From Glandiceps talaboti (Eukaryota; Hemichordata; Enteropneusta; Spengelidae), in NCBI RefSeq assembly GCF_964340395.1, contig NC_135557.1, positions 11,500,046 through 11,556,045 on the forward strand: 56,000 nt of DNA, written 5' to 3'. Shown piece after piece: positions 45,684-56,000 of this stretch. A program made the translations under genes and the position numbers. The notes beneath the pieces are model-generated. The model searched no databases. It saw only the letters and a program-made list of their open reading frames with translations, and had not been told where the DNA came from. Position 1 is the stretch's first letter; the number at the start of each line of letters is the position of its first letter.

Positions 45684-48600
45684 TTACTCATGTTCAGACA
45701 GTATTCCCCAACGTTTTAAAGTACCTGTGGCAGTCAATTTGTCTTCATATAGTAATCTAGATTTTTTACATTTTCTTATGTCGTGTACTAGGGGCTCCCT
45801 TTGGTATTTGACATAGAAATCAGTTTCCCATTGTTGTAGATCCTGCTTGCACTGCTTGTACTTCCTGACAACTAGTGTTTGAATTATTGCCAGGGATCTT
45901 TCATACTCGGCTATGTAGTGTTTGTCACGTGGGTATTTCCTTACCAGCTGTCTTAACCTGTCAAGGTTTTGTAGCTCATGAGTTTGAACTATTTTGCTGA
46001 TGGTTATACATGTTGATGTTTTGTACATGTGATTGTGCATATTCACAGTACTTGTGTTTGTGATGTCAACATTGTTGAATTGTGAGCTCTGTATTATTGT
46101 ATTGTTAGTGTCTTTTACATTATGTGTAGCTGTGTTAGTGTGTTGTGTGACAGTTGGGTTGATTTCATTTACATCGGCAGGAGTATCATCTGAGTTGGGG
46201 TCGATGATGGGATCACTACAACTGAAACCAACAAGTGTCTCTTCAGTAGAGGCACCTTCTTCATTGTTCACATCACCTTTACTTGCTTCATCTTGGATGT
46301 ACACTTCTGTCAAGTTCTTATCTGTTTCCACCATATTTTCACTTGGTTGTTCTGGCATTATGTTTTCTAATTCATTTCTATTTGAGGCTACTGACACTAC
46401 ACCTTCTACCTCCTCATCTCCATATGGTTCTACTGGCTCTATAGCTTCATCGTTGTTGGATGTAAATGCTGTTGTTAATACTCTGATCTCAGTTGGTATG
46501 AATACCTTTGTGATGGGTAACTCTATTATCCCATTCTGTAATTTGTCCACACACTTCTGCCACACTGCATCTAGATATTCATGTTCATCTTTTATCGATG
46601 AAGAGCGAAAGTGGTGCATCTGTGGACCTTCAGGTTTAGTTTCAACTTCAACAGGACCATCCATGAATTCAACCCCTGAATCACACTTTCTCCACCATAC
46701 ACCTTTTCCTGGTAACAGAAAATCAGCAATTCTTTTCAAGTGTGACTGATACTGTCGCTGCTTGGATTTGATGATATGGTAGGGTATGATGGTGTCTGAG
46801 CGTTGTTGCAGTACATGTGATTCCAAAGCGCTTATTCTTGATTCGGACTTCATGATGGCCTTGTCAGTGCTGGTCTTCTGTTCTGCCTGAATCCTCACCA
46901 GCCCATTGGGTATTATCTCTCCAGGTCTTCTACTCGATGTCGCTAAAGATATTCAAGATATAGCACTGAATAACCGCTCCTGTTCCTCAGCATTTACTGA
47001 TCGTAGGCAAACAATCCTAGCCTCTACTGCAGCATGCCCGATAAGAGCATGCCAATACAGACCATATAATTTCCTCTTTGTCAACACTTTTGGGCTAGGT
47101 CCAACAAGTTTCTTCAGTGTCATCGCATGAAGGAACACAGTATTACTAAGTCGTAGAAGGTACTTAGGACTTCTTTTCTGGTCTTGGCTGTATAAAAGGA
47201 GACTGATTTCTGTAAGGGTAGATAGCAGTGTGATAACATCTGTGCTTGCATCTGCTTGCATCAGTTGTTTCAGCAAATATATCAATCCTTCACGATAATC
47301 AACTCCACGAATGACATGTTTATTTCCAAACAGAGTATTCAATGTGGACTCAAACACTGCCCTTTCTGTTGGAGACAAATGAGGAGGCAGTTCAGTGATG
47401 ATGTTCTTGATGTGCTCTTTCAACACATGGAGTGGCTCTGTGGTGAGAACTTCAAACTTACTTAGGTGAAGATCTCTTAGGGTGGCTCTCTCTGTAGACA
47501 ATAACATTGCTGGCAATCTTTGAACCCCTCCAAGGTGAACTTTCAATGTATTTTCCAGATCTTTCTTGCTTCCTTCAGTCTCAAGGCCTCTCTCTTCACA
47601 CTCTCTCTTTAGTTCTTTGACTGTCAAACCCAGGAAAGGCTTCACACCACTATTCCTGTTGTTGGCACCAGCTGGCCCATCCATCACAATCTCAATTCTG
47701 TCTTTTAAGGATATGACAGGTGCCTGTAGTAAACGCCAAAGATTTCATTATGGTCGTTATGAAGCTGACACAACGAGCAACCATAGTCACCCCCTTTTTG
47801 CTCACCTACTTCAAACTGTTGTGCAGGTTTATCTCCATTCATGATCCTCATCACATCTGTCACCTTGCCTCCCTTGCTGGTTTCAAGTTGAAGTGCCATG
47901 TCATGCAGACAGTCTGCCCTGGTATCAATGTATGACAGCTGATCTGCTTCTGTGGCTCTGCTGTTACCAAGTATATACACATGTGGCTCTTCAACAAGTG
48001 TTTGCACATCTACACCACCCATTTCTTCACTTGTAAAATAGAAAGCAGGGTCATACACACAATTAACAGTAAATGCCATGTAGCCTGTGTTTAACAGTGT
48101 GCTGTGATCATGCCATATCAACATATGGCGGGTAGTTTCATATTGTTGTAATTTTACTCTCATAATCTGAATACTGTCTACAGCATCATATTCCCCGATA
48201 GCTTTCAGTCTTTGCTCTACAATATCAGCATTGAGTGTATTATAGTAAGTGGATGGTTTAGCCCTAACAATACCTGCATCCTCTTGTCTTTTTAACATCC
48301 TTTTCCGAATTTCAAGTAGTGGTATTTTTCTACCTCTGACTGTTAACATAGTCTCTTTCAACCCCCCATCACCATCTTTCACTAATTTCTTATATGTTCT
48401 AGGGACTATAACATCACCAAGAACAAACTCTCCTTCATCTATCTTACTTTTAATTGTTTCCTTAATTTCTATATTAGTTCTTGTCACTGGTCCTCTAATG
48501 TCTTTTCTTCCATAGGGTCTACATATTGCTCGCCTTGGTTTACGGATTGGGTTTTTATTATACAGTGTAAACGTCTTGACATCGAGACCACTCTCTTCTA

Positions 48601-49931
48601 AGAAAGACCTGACCACCACGCCACTTGTAACACCATCATTTATTCCATGCCTCCTTGCAAGGTCACTAAAATTAATCTGAAAACATTTTTAAAAAAAATA
48701 ACAAATGATAAGTACAGAGTGTAGCCCCTTTTTTCATTTATGGGTGATAGAATGTAGCACAGTTACAATGGAGACCCCATGCCATGTGTGATAACGTACT
48801 GATTGCTATTGCTCTGTTTCAAAATAAGTTTATTTCATGGGGTGGCATGCCCCTTTCAATAGTGCATGGAGTACCCATAATCCCAATCAAATGACAAAAT
48901 GTACTCTTCTATGAAAATACAATATTATGCTTTCTCAGTAAAATACTAGTAATTCATCGTGACAATTTCATCTTTTATGCAAATAAATTATTTAGTTTTC
49001 TTACCTTGTCACCCTCTTTGTAATTCTTTACCTCATTCAGTAACTCTTCTCTGTTGAAGTCCATGTCTTGCCAATCAGAGCAATGTTTTTTCTTCTTACG
49101 TGTGCCACATTCTTCCATTTCTTTCCTTCTCTTTACTCTTTGTTTAGCTTGTTGTGGACTCTCAAAGTACTGACTTAATCTCCGTTTACTTCTCTTACTA
49201 TATGACTCACGTGTTGCTAAAAATGTGTCTGCATCATTCGTTTCCCACTTCCTTTCAAGGGCTCTTGTCGCTTCTCTTAACACAGCACGCTTTGCTTTCT
49301 GTTTCTGAGCTCTACTCTGCTTTAGTGTCATACCACCTTCTTCATAAGGTAGTGCAGTTGGAGTATCTAAAGCTGTTGTACCTGACTTATCAATAGGTTT
49401 GTTCAACATTTGCAGTATGTCTCTACCTATGTATTTCACTTCTGTCTTACTTAGACATTCAGGTGTGCAATATTCTTTGTTCATACACAGCTGAATGCCT
49501 GTGTTCTCTGAAAGACTCCCCTTGGAACCCTTGACTGACTCACTTGATTTCTTTCCACTGTGCCTCTTCTTCTCAGGATATAGCTTGTGATAGTAACGGT
49601 GATGCTGTTCACACATCTGACACTGTCTCAGAGTGTGCTGTGATTTTTGAGCTGTTGGCAAATTAGACCATGCAGCCTCGGAAAAATGGCCCATATAATC
49701 CTCTAACTCAGACTTTCTCTTAATATTCTGTTTTCGCCATACATGGAAATCACTGATTATTTTCTTCCCCCTCTTTGTGAATGTGGAATAGTTAATGTCG
49801 AATGACGTATATCCACTGAATATTGACAGAAAACGCTGACGCCTTTTCTCCCAATCAACTTCCCCATTATCGCCAATGCCTGTATACCTCACAGCAGCCT
49901 TCGCATACCCACAGTTGATAGCTTCACACAT
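45684..49931 (-). pseudogene. SAP-domain DDE-like transposase gene, broken
   Basis: Exon 1 is 49931-49005 (donor GACAAG/GTAAGA) and the intron is 49004-48677. Exon 2 is 48676-45684 and joins in frame as EGDK/INFSDLARRHG. Exon 1 has a Cys/His cluster (CQMCEQHH) and basic stretches. Exon 2 has IWHDHS (about 48110), then NGDKPAQQFEVGEQKGGDYGC with CxxC (about 47770). A SAP motif follows (LTVKELKRECEERGLETEG, about 47600), and then NAEEQERLFSAI (about 46970). These acidic residues would suit a D-D-E RNase H-like transposase with a zinc insert; this assignment is inferred. A -1 frameshift near 47722-47728 and a TGA at 46955-46953 break the frame; the last 404 codons are otherwise open. The first ATG follows an in-frame TGA, but an earlier exon is possible. 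Such proteins are known to me as unnamed predictions in other invertebrates. Confidence 0.7.
48677..49004 (-). other. Intron of the transposase gene
   Basis: 328 bp with donor GTAAGA and acceptor TTTTCAG on the - strand. Removal keeps the frame exactly, supporting a genuine spliced eukaryotic gene. Confidence 0.8.
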
Positions 49932-51034
49932 GATACCACAACAGGTTCAGAGAAACAGCAAATGGTGTTCTACAGTCATGTACATACGACCAAACTCAAA
50001 CGGAGAATTGGACACTGCACATCGACAGTCCGCCAAAACTGAGATTGAAATCGAATTTGCCGCGCACACGACTGATTTTACGTAACATTGTAAATATATT
50101 ATGTTAATGTGAAAAATGATACTATTTATTGACATTTTGAAATGGGAATCATTCGAATTTTCTCGTCCAATGTTGTGGTAATACAATCAAAACACACATT
50201 CGACATTCATGAAATCAACGAGTCTGGATGTGTAATGTTACATAAAGCTGTATATTTACACCAAAAACTACACAACATACATACCAAAATTTCCTCAAGA
50301 GACACGGCAATATTCAAAATGTTCCCCATGATAGGAAATGACAAAAATGTTCGATTTCCCTCAATCTACTGAGGATTTTCCTGAGCATATGAAATCTCAG
50401 GCACAGGAGGCTGCCATCTTGTTTTAATATGACCTTTATAACGTTGAACCTAGGTCGCAAGCGTTGATTGGTTGGCTCAACTACGCAGCAACTGAGGTCA
50501 ACGATCTATTCTGCTGACGATAGAATCGCTGATTTTTTGCATTTGAAATCAATATTCAAGGATAAGATGGAAGGTTTCCGTCTATTTTTTCCCGTCAAGT
50601 ATTTAGTAACATTCAGTACTTAAATATTCACGGGAGAATGGACGGGTTGTTTTAATCGTTTTCGGCGCATCAACAATAATCTTTATTTTTACCAATATTC
50701 GAATAAACCTCGTAACTTTAACATATACGTTTACTAAAAACAGATTGATTTAGCAATGTCTTCCTAGCTAGATATTATAACATAACAAACGAAAATAATG
50801 TATAACGTCTAAAGTTGGCGATTTTTTGAGTCTTTGTGCATGCGATTTCGATAGTTCCAAAACTTGCAATTTTCATTAAATAAATGATGACGTCATCACC
50901 AGAATATGCATACGAAAAAAAAATCGCACAAGCATTCAAAAGAACATTGTACAGTGAAGGACTGGTGTTAATTTCATAGTGTTGGGGAGACGCTATCTTG
51001 ATTTTTAATGCTATTATTGATTTTATACACAATC
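49932..51034. other. 5' region of the transposon, no gene seen
   Basis: About 1.1 kb upstream of the transposase start and up to the right terminal repeat. It should hold the promoter; I recognise no core motif and no domain in its short frames. An upstream exon is not excluded. Confidence 0.5.
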
Positions 51035-51054
51035 ACATGCCCTAATGTACTCGA
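51035..51054 (-). repeat. Right terminal inverted repeat
   Basis: Reverse complement reads TCGAGTACATTAGGGCATGT; followed by GTAC at 51055-51058. Confidence 0.85.
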
Positions 51055-51189
51055 GTACACCGACTGTGGACCTTGTCTAAAAGAACACTATATATATATA
51101 TACGCCAGCCTATATTATATACATTATAACGCAGAGCTTGTAGGCTATGTGTTTGGCTGATTGAATTTATGTCGTCAAATACAGTATTC

Positions 51190-51837
51190 TATTGAAGGCA
51201 ACATAATAGGGAAACTGTGAAGGTGTAGGACGTCAGAAAGAAAACATGTATGTACTGCATTGTGTAGGTACGACCAGTATGACACCGATTCGCACCTTTC
51301 TGCTTATGGCTAGTAAACGAATTTGACCATGGAAGGTTAAGGGTTAGTATCAAGTGTTCGACATCCCATGGCAAATATAGATCGCAGCGCGAGTGCAAAA
51401 AAATAGTTTTTTTTTATCACAACTGTGTTGAGATTACAAAGCCCCACATTCAACCTCGTATAGCAGGGAGACAATGGCTTCCTGGGTCAATATCCCCTGG
51501 CCACTATTTACCCCAATATTTGGCGTGTCCCAGGAAAAATTGGTCAGCAGTTCATGAAGTAGTGTCGACGAATGTTTCAATAGAAACTTGGGCGTTAACA
51601 GCTCGTGCCATAATAGAATAAACACAACATATTTTTAGGTGAATACTAATGAAGAATGCCGACGACTTCTCAAGATTTGTTAAAGCATTAGGCTATCAAA
51701 GTGCAAGCTGTGGTGAAGGTATTGGGGCAAGACATGTGGTCAGCGAATTGGTATTCACTGCCAGTGATAATGACCCACCTATTTATACCATAGAGACACA
51801 CAATGAAATGGCATACAGCAGTCGTCCTCCAATGAAG
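51190..51837 (+). pseudogene. Dioxygenase copy I: decayed exon 1, end of array
   Basis: Aligns with exon 1 and a few bases of 5' flank of the intact copies. The start region reads ACATGTATGTACTGC where others have ACATGGCA, and there are several indels, including a T run near 51408. A segment around 51610-51650 is replaced, and a stop precedes MKNADDF. The tail from MKNADDFSRFVKALG to RPPMK is open and keeps HNE (ETHNEM), followed by GTTAAT as a weak donor. No exons 2-4 occur between here and the window end. This is the right-hand limit of the array. Confidence 0.82.
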
Positions 51838-51973
51838 GTTAATCATGAAATGTTCAGCATTCCGATCAGGTGTTGTTATATCAACCTTCACGTAAAACTG
51901 GAGGTTGTATAACATATTTTACTGTATGCACAACTAATCAATTATAATCCCGCTATATGTATTGAATTAATAA

Positions 51974-52012
51974 AACAAACAAACAAACAAACAAACAAAC
52001 AAACAAACAAAC
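51974..52012. repeat. (AAAC)n microsatellite
   Basis: About nine AAAC units. Confidence 0.95.
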
Positions 52013-52931
52013 AATATATATACTTAATCCAGGAATAATGATGTTGTATGTCATTATGCAGAGTTTTACGCTTCTAATGTGATCATCAGGCACATATTAC
52101 ATTGAGATTGTCTTTGTCTATGCATGCAGGTATAAGTAACACGAAAAGTTATAGTTGAACATGTCTTACTAGCCAGGGTAAAGTTTGAGCCGATAATGTG
52201 TAAATATGGTGAGTATGAGACAAAGTTCCACCTTTGACTTAATTTACCCACAGTGATATCCACCCCTTGGGGCTGCAGACATTGAAAAGTGGTTCTGCGT
52301 CTCGTACTACCCCTTGACAGACATGGTGGTTAGGTAAGTCACAGGAAGGGTAACGGTTGGGTAAAGGTGTGTAAATTAGACTTTTTGTGTAGTGTAAATG
52401 TCTGCATATAACGACGGTCGGACCAAACCATTCCTCACGGAATTAGTAAGTTATGTATGTACTGTGTTACCTAATAGGTAGTAATGAATATAATTAGACA
52501 AATGCCATGATTAATTTTATTACACCATTTTTGTCATGCTGGAGACATATACATCACATATCCGTATGTGAACTTGAAAGTTAATAGCACAAAGGAAGAA
52601 TTGAATGATAGAGTTAATTTCTCTGAATAGAAACGTTATAGATATAAACAAATGAAACAAGACTCTTCTGTAATGTACACAACTCATTACCAAACAAAGA
52701 CAAGAACGTCAAAAGACAGGGATATTATTGTAATAATAGTAATGATAATGTTGTATTCCAATTATCCATTTCACGCTTCCTTCATCTATATACCAATGAG
52801 GAGTGAGTGAATGTACTGTGATGATTATCAAATTCTGGAAAAAAAATTAAAATGTATGAATCTGCCTAATGTTTTTACTACTATTTCAAAATAGTTAAAG
52901 TTTAGTTTAGCGTCTCATATGTATTTGGAGG

Positions 52932-53019
52932 GGTGTATGTATGTATGTATGTATGTATGTATGTATGTGTGTATGTGTGTGTATGTATGTATGTATGTAT
53001 GTATGTATGTATGTATGTA

Positions 53020-53056
<37 letters not shown>

Positions 53057-53085
53057 ATGTATGTATGTATGTATATATGTATGTA
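52932..53085. repeat. (TATG)n/(TG)n compound microsatellite
   Basis: TATG units with two TG-rich interruptions. All frames through it give Tyr-Val-Cys-Met repeats and are artefacts. Confidence 0.95.
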
Positions 53086-53326
53086 TAATGGTAAAAATGT
53101 GTATGTTTTTATCGTCAAATATTTTCCATAGGTGTAAATCACATATGTCGCCAAGAAAAGCGAATGAGATGACAATCGTGTTTTTTTAATTGATAAAATC
53201 TACAATTCATTTCATAAAAAGATACAGCCAAGTAATCGCAAAAGAACCATGGACCAGAATACGAATAGACAAATGTGGTGTCTACAACAAGATAAACATT
53301 ATGCGTAAATATAAAACTATTCTTAC

Positions 53327-53523
53327 TTCAAAGGTGTTTCACAGCCTCGTCCTGTATATCCCTCCACACAGGTGCAAAAATATAAACTCAATTCCCCATT
53401 TTGCCTACAAGTACCTCCATTCTGACATGGTTCCGATGAACATAGTTCCGCCACTTTCGTGTCCGTAGATGAAACAGCTAATAACATAATAACCATGATA
53501 ACATTCATATTACAATGTGACAT
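53327..53523 (-). CDS. EGF-like domain exon, partial gene
   Basis: Encodes one EGF module: CSSEPCQNGGTC, then FCTC and GYTGRGCE, six cysteines with usual spacing and the conserved Gly-Tyr-Thr-Gly. The donor GAA/GTAAGA lies at 53327. Two readings of the 5' side are possible. (a) A first exon starting at ATG 53523, where MSHCNMNVIMVIMLLAVSS looks like a signal peptide. (b) An internal exon starting at 53477 after a TATTAG acceptor, in phase with the EGF exon at 54511. EGF modules mediate extracellular protein contacts; many also bind calcium, but this one lacks the D-x-D/N-E start of calcium-binding modules. The rest of the gene is not identified to the left. Confidence 0.6.
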
Positions 53524-54510
53524 TGAATTACTACGACCCTCACGTTGGTGGCCATTCTATTGTGTTATGTGGGAGGATATTATTATCGCCCCATCTGCCG
53601 TATGTACATCTGTCTGTCTACACATGATATCTTATCTACAATAACACAGTGCTTAGGCACGTTTCCTTTGGTTGAAAGCTCACTCATAAACGTTCCTGGG
53701 TAATTTGCAAGAACAATGATTTCAATGAGCCAAGACCAGCTTTATATTAAATGTAATTGTTGGAAATATATAACTGATAACTGAACACATTGTATATATT
53801 GATTTTAAAACAACAATTCTGAGAAAGTCTTCATTGTGGCACAATTTCTTTGAATATGAAAACGCTCTGCTCGGCAGAAGGCGACATATAAAGACTGTTT
53901 GGTATAGGGAGTTCACATTGTTATTGTAAAGGTTATTTGAAGGGACTACTGTCAGTATATTCAGCCAGCTATTTACTTTTAAAAGATGAAAATGTACCAA
54001 CAATGTTTTCATGTGTCCAATATCTCATGCAGCTACAATACCCTCTTTTAATAGCCTCGTATTTATGAATATGTAGGTTTGAATCATTGCCACTTCATCG
54101 TTACACATCTTACTTCAATTGACAGACAAATTCTGTGTAAAATCATTGTGTAGGAATACCAGTATGCCGTAATGGTATGTATAGAATTGACAACAAATGA
54201 TTCGTGTTTGTTATATTTTTTTACATTTGATATTAGCGTCAACTGTTCAAACCAGGATGGTCAGATGTTTCCTAACAACCGTTGTCAAAAATTCGTTTAA
54301 AGCAAATAATAAAATATGAAGTATTATTCCTAAAATTCGAGCTTTTCCCCATAATCCGTTGGCAACATCAACTGAAAATGGACATTTCGTTTCACTGGCT
54401 TCAGCTTTGTATAACCCTATTTAAAGTCAAAGTAGCAACATACATTGAAAATTAATGTATCCCATGCTCACATATAATCAGAAATGTATCGTATGAATGT
54501 AAACAACTTA
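53524..54510. other. Region between the two EGF exons
   Basis: Probably an intron if the two EGF exons belong to one gene. No further Cys-rich exon or domain was seen on either strand. Confidence 0.45.
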
Positions 54511-54631
54511 CGTGTTTCACAGTCTATTCCGGTAAAACCGTCTTTGCAATTACATAAGTATAAATCATTTTGCTCAATGAAGATACATTGCCCCTCATTC
54601 TGACATGGTGTGGATGAGCATGGTGTCACGT
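54511..54631 (-). CDS. EGF-like domain exon, partial gene
   Basis: A 121-bp exon between a CATATAAAG acceptor and a GAAACAC/GTAAGT donor. It is phase 1 at both ends, as is usual for EGF modules. Reads TPCSSTPCQNEGQC, LYLCNCKDGFTGIDCE: six cysteines and an FTG turn. It lies 5' of the exon at 53327-53523 on the same strand and may belong to the same secreted or membrane multi-EGF protein, whose other exons could lie beyond the window. Confidence 0.6.
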
Positions 54632-55350
54632 CTTTATATGTAATGACAAATATAACAACACTATATTACACATTTGGTATGGTCAAATTATATCATAACC
54701 ATTTAGATATGTTTCACACAGCGGTCTTTATACTGACATGTATGTAGAGTTACTATGTGTTGGTATTTATACCAACAAGTTTGAAAATATCCTATTTTTA
54801 GAAAAAGGTATGCAGGAGAAACAGCACAGTTTCATTTGCTTGCTATGTGTTTTTGTAGTATAAATCATGCATTGATCAACCTATAATGCAATGTAACACT
54901 CCTTGACAAAGAAATAATTTGTAGAGTTATGAAATAACAAACTACTGCATTAAATATGATCCCACTTAAATGCAAAATTAGTATTACAGAACGTAACGTA
55001 ATATACTGTTATCATTGAATTGGCCATATTGTTTTATTTGCAGTTATTAACATTCAACTTAGGAATTAACTTTCTCGTTAGCGTTCATAATTACGATCAC
55101 ACGAGTCTGGCATTAATGTCTCCATTGTGTTTTTTTCTAATGTTTTGGCCAATGTTTTATATTATGGTGAGGTTCTTTCATGCAATGAAGATGTGTGATG
55201 ATCAGTTAATGTCGGTTATGAACAATTTAAAGAATTAGTTCAAATTTAGATAAAGATTAATTTGTCATTGTTCTATTGGGTGTTGTAATATTACACATTA
55301 GCGGCAATTATGAACACTCCTTTATGAGGCTATATATATATTTATATTAT
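54632..55350. other. AT-rich region, no gene recognised
   Basis: One short + strand frame (55020-55238) with hydrophobic residues is open, but has no supporting motif or paralog. Probably intron or intergenic DNA. Confidence 0.4.
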
Positions 55351-55405
<55 letters not shown>

Positions 55406-55440
55406 CCGCCGCCGCCGCCACCACCACCACCACCACCACC

Positions 55441-55474
<34 letters not shown>

Positions 55475-55479
55475 TCATC

Positions 55480-55553
<74 letters not shown>
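55351..55553. repeat. (ATC)n-(GCC)n-(ACC)n-(ATC)n compound microsatellite
   Basis: ATC units, then about five CCG units, about 15 CCA units, and again ATC/CAT units to 55553. It is a second CAT-type tract, without a LINE inside. Confidence 0.95.
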
Positions 55554-55555
<2 letters not shown>

Positions 55556-56000
55556 GGAAAACAATGCAATATCATACGTACCTCGATCGACTCTTTCTGC
55601 GTTCGCAGCGTATATCACCTGCAGATTAATAAATATATAGTATATTTTAATATGTTAACTATTTTTTTTTCAGACATGTCTTTGTTATGTTTTCCTCTGT
55701 GTATTTAAATGATAAATAATACCAGCGACATTGATGTGGATGACAGGGGATAGGTGAGAGACCCACCTGCACAATGGATAGACATTGTGCAAGTGTAATG
55801 ACTTTAATTCAACAAAATTAACATTTTGGGAGGGTGTCTAACCATTTCCATCTACCTAATGCATGATGTGATATCGCCAAATTATCTGATTATTAAGCAT
55901 ACCAGATGCTTGTAACAAGTGTATTGCTTTGGTGTAAAACCACGTCATTGCGTGAAAGACATAATATATGATAGTATGTTGACTAATAAACATTTTCTAG
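55554..56000. other. Right end of window, no gene recognised
   Basis: AT-rich with no supported reading frame, RNA gene or array sequence. Confidence 0.4.

Larger units (their letters stand above)
43887..51054. mobile_element. 7.2-kb DNA transposon with GTAC target duplication
   Basis: Left end TCGAGTACATTATGGCCTGT and right end, reverse-complemented, TCGAGTACATTAGGGCATGT are terminal inverted repeats with 18 of 20 matches. Each is flanked by GTAC (43883-43886, 51055-51058). Three paralogous spacers (near 14490, 22112, 36431) have a single uninterrupted CGTACACC, confirming insertion with a 4-bp duplication. The element contains one multi-exon transposase-like gene on the - strand, a 79-bp satellite and a 76-bp duplication at its left side, and about 1.1 kb of non-coding 5' region at its right side. 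I cannot place it in a named superfamily. Confidence 0.85.
51838..53326. other. Intergenic region right of the array
   Basis: No gene seen. Contains (AAAC)n at 51974-52012 and a (TATG)n tract at 52932-53085. The array spacer sequence does not reappear here. Confidence 0.6.

Noticed and set aside
46033-46749. Long + strand open frame of 238 codons
   Set aside because: Exactly antisense to the open C-terminal part of the transposase gene; no motif of its own.

Overview
The window reads as nuclear DNA of an AT-rich animal genome, probably a marine or freshwater invertebrate (mollusc, annelid, brachiopod or hemichordate-like; I cannot resolve the phylum). The signs are split genes with GT-AG introns, LINE and tRNA-derived SINE elements, many di-, tri- and tetranucleotide microsatellites, and EGF-type exons. 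No bacterial operons, rRNA, CRISPR or stand-alone tRNA genes were seen.

The backbone is a tandem array on the + strand (about 4.8-51.8 kb) of one gene family: a four-exon TauD/TfdA-like, clavaminate-synthase-like Fe(II)/2-oxoglutarate dioxygenase. Two copies look intact over all four exons by my splice reading (8915-13707 and 31893-35637, here B and F), a third is also intact (38388-43062, H), and one has a full exon set but a SINE in exon 1 (16474-21408, D). Copy A (4830-5410) is a 3' fragment with a 10-bp deletion. Copies C, E, G (about 15.5, 23.1 and 37.4 kb) are decayed pieces of exon 1, each sitting upstream of a fuller copy. Copy I (51.2-51.8 kb) is a broken exon 1 that ends the array. 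B+C+D and F+G+H are two versions of one block; B and F are almost identical from the middle of exon 1 onward, which suggests a very recent duplication or gene conversion.

Mobile elements have landed in the array, and the paralogous units supply empty sites that fix their borders. (1) 23586-31418 is a Harbinger-like insertion with degenerate terminal inverted repeats and a TTA duplication; it holds a SINE and a CAT-type microsatellite, and inside that microsatellite lies a nearly full-length Tx1/L1-group LINE (25070-31023, - strand) with ORF1 and ORF2. (2) 43887-51054 is a 7.2-kb DNA transposon with terminal inverted repeats, a GTAC target duplication, and an unfamiliar SAP-domain, DDE-like transposase gene on the - strand, broken by one frameshift and one stop. 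This is my best candidate for an undescribed system. (3) 1-2187 is flanked by inverted arrays of a 20-22 bp motif and interrupts the end of an older LINE (2188-4680), resembling a foldback element. 

The right end (53.3-54.6 kb) has two EGF-like exons on the - strand, part of a different gene. The rest is introns, intergenic paralogous blocks and simple repeats.
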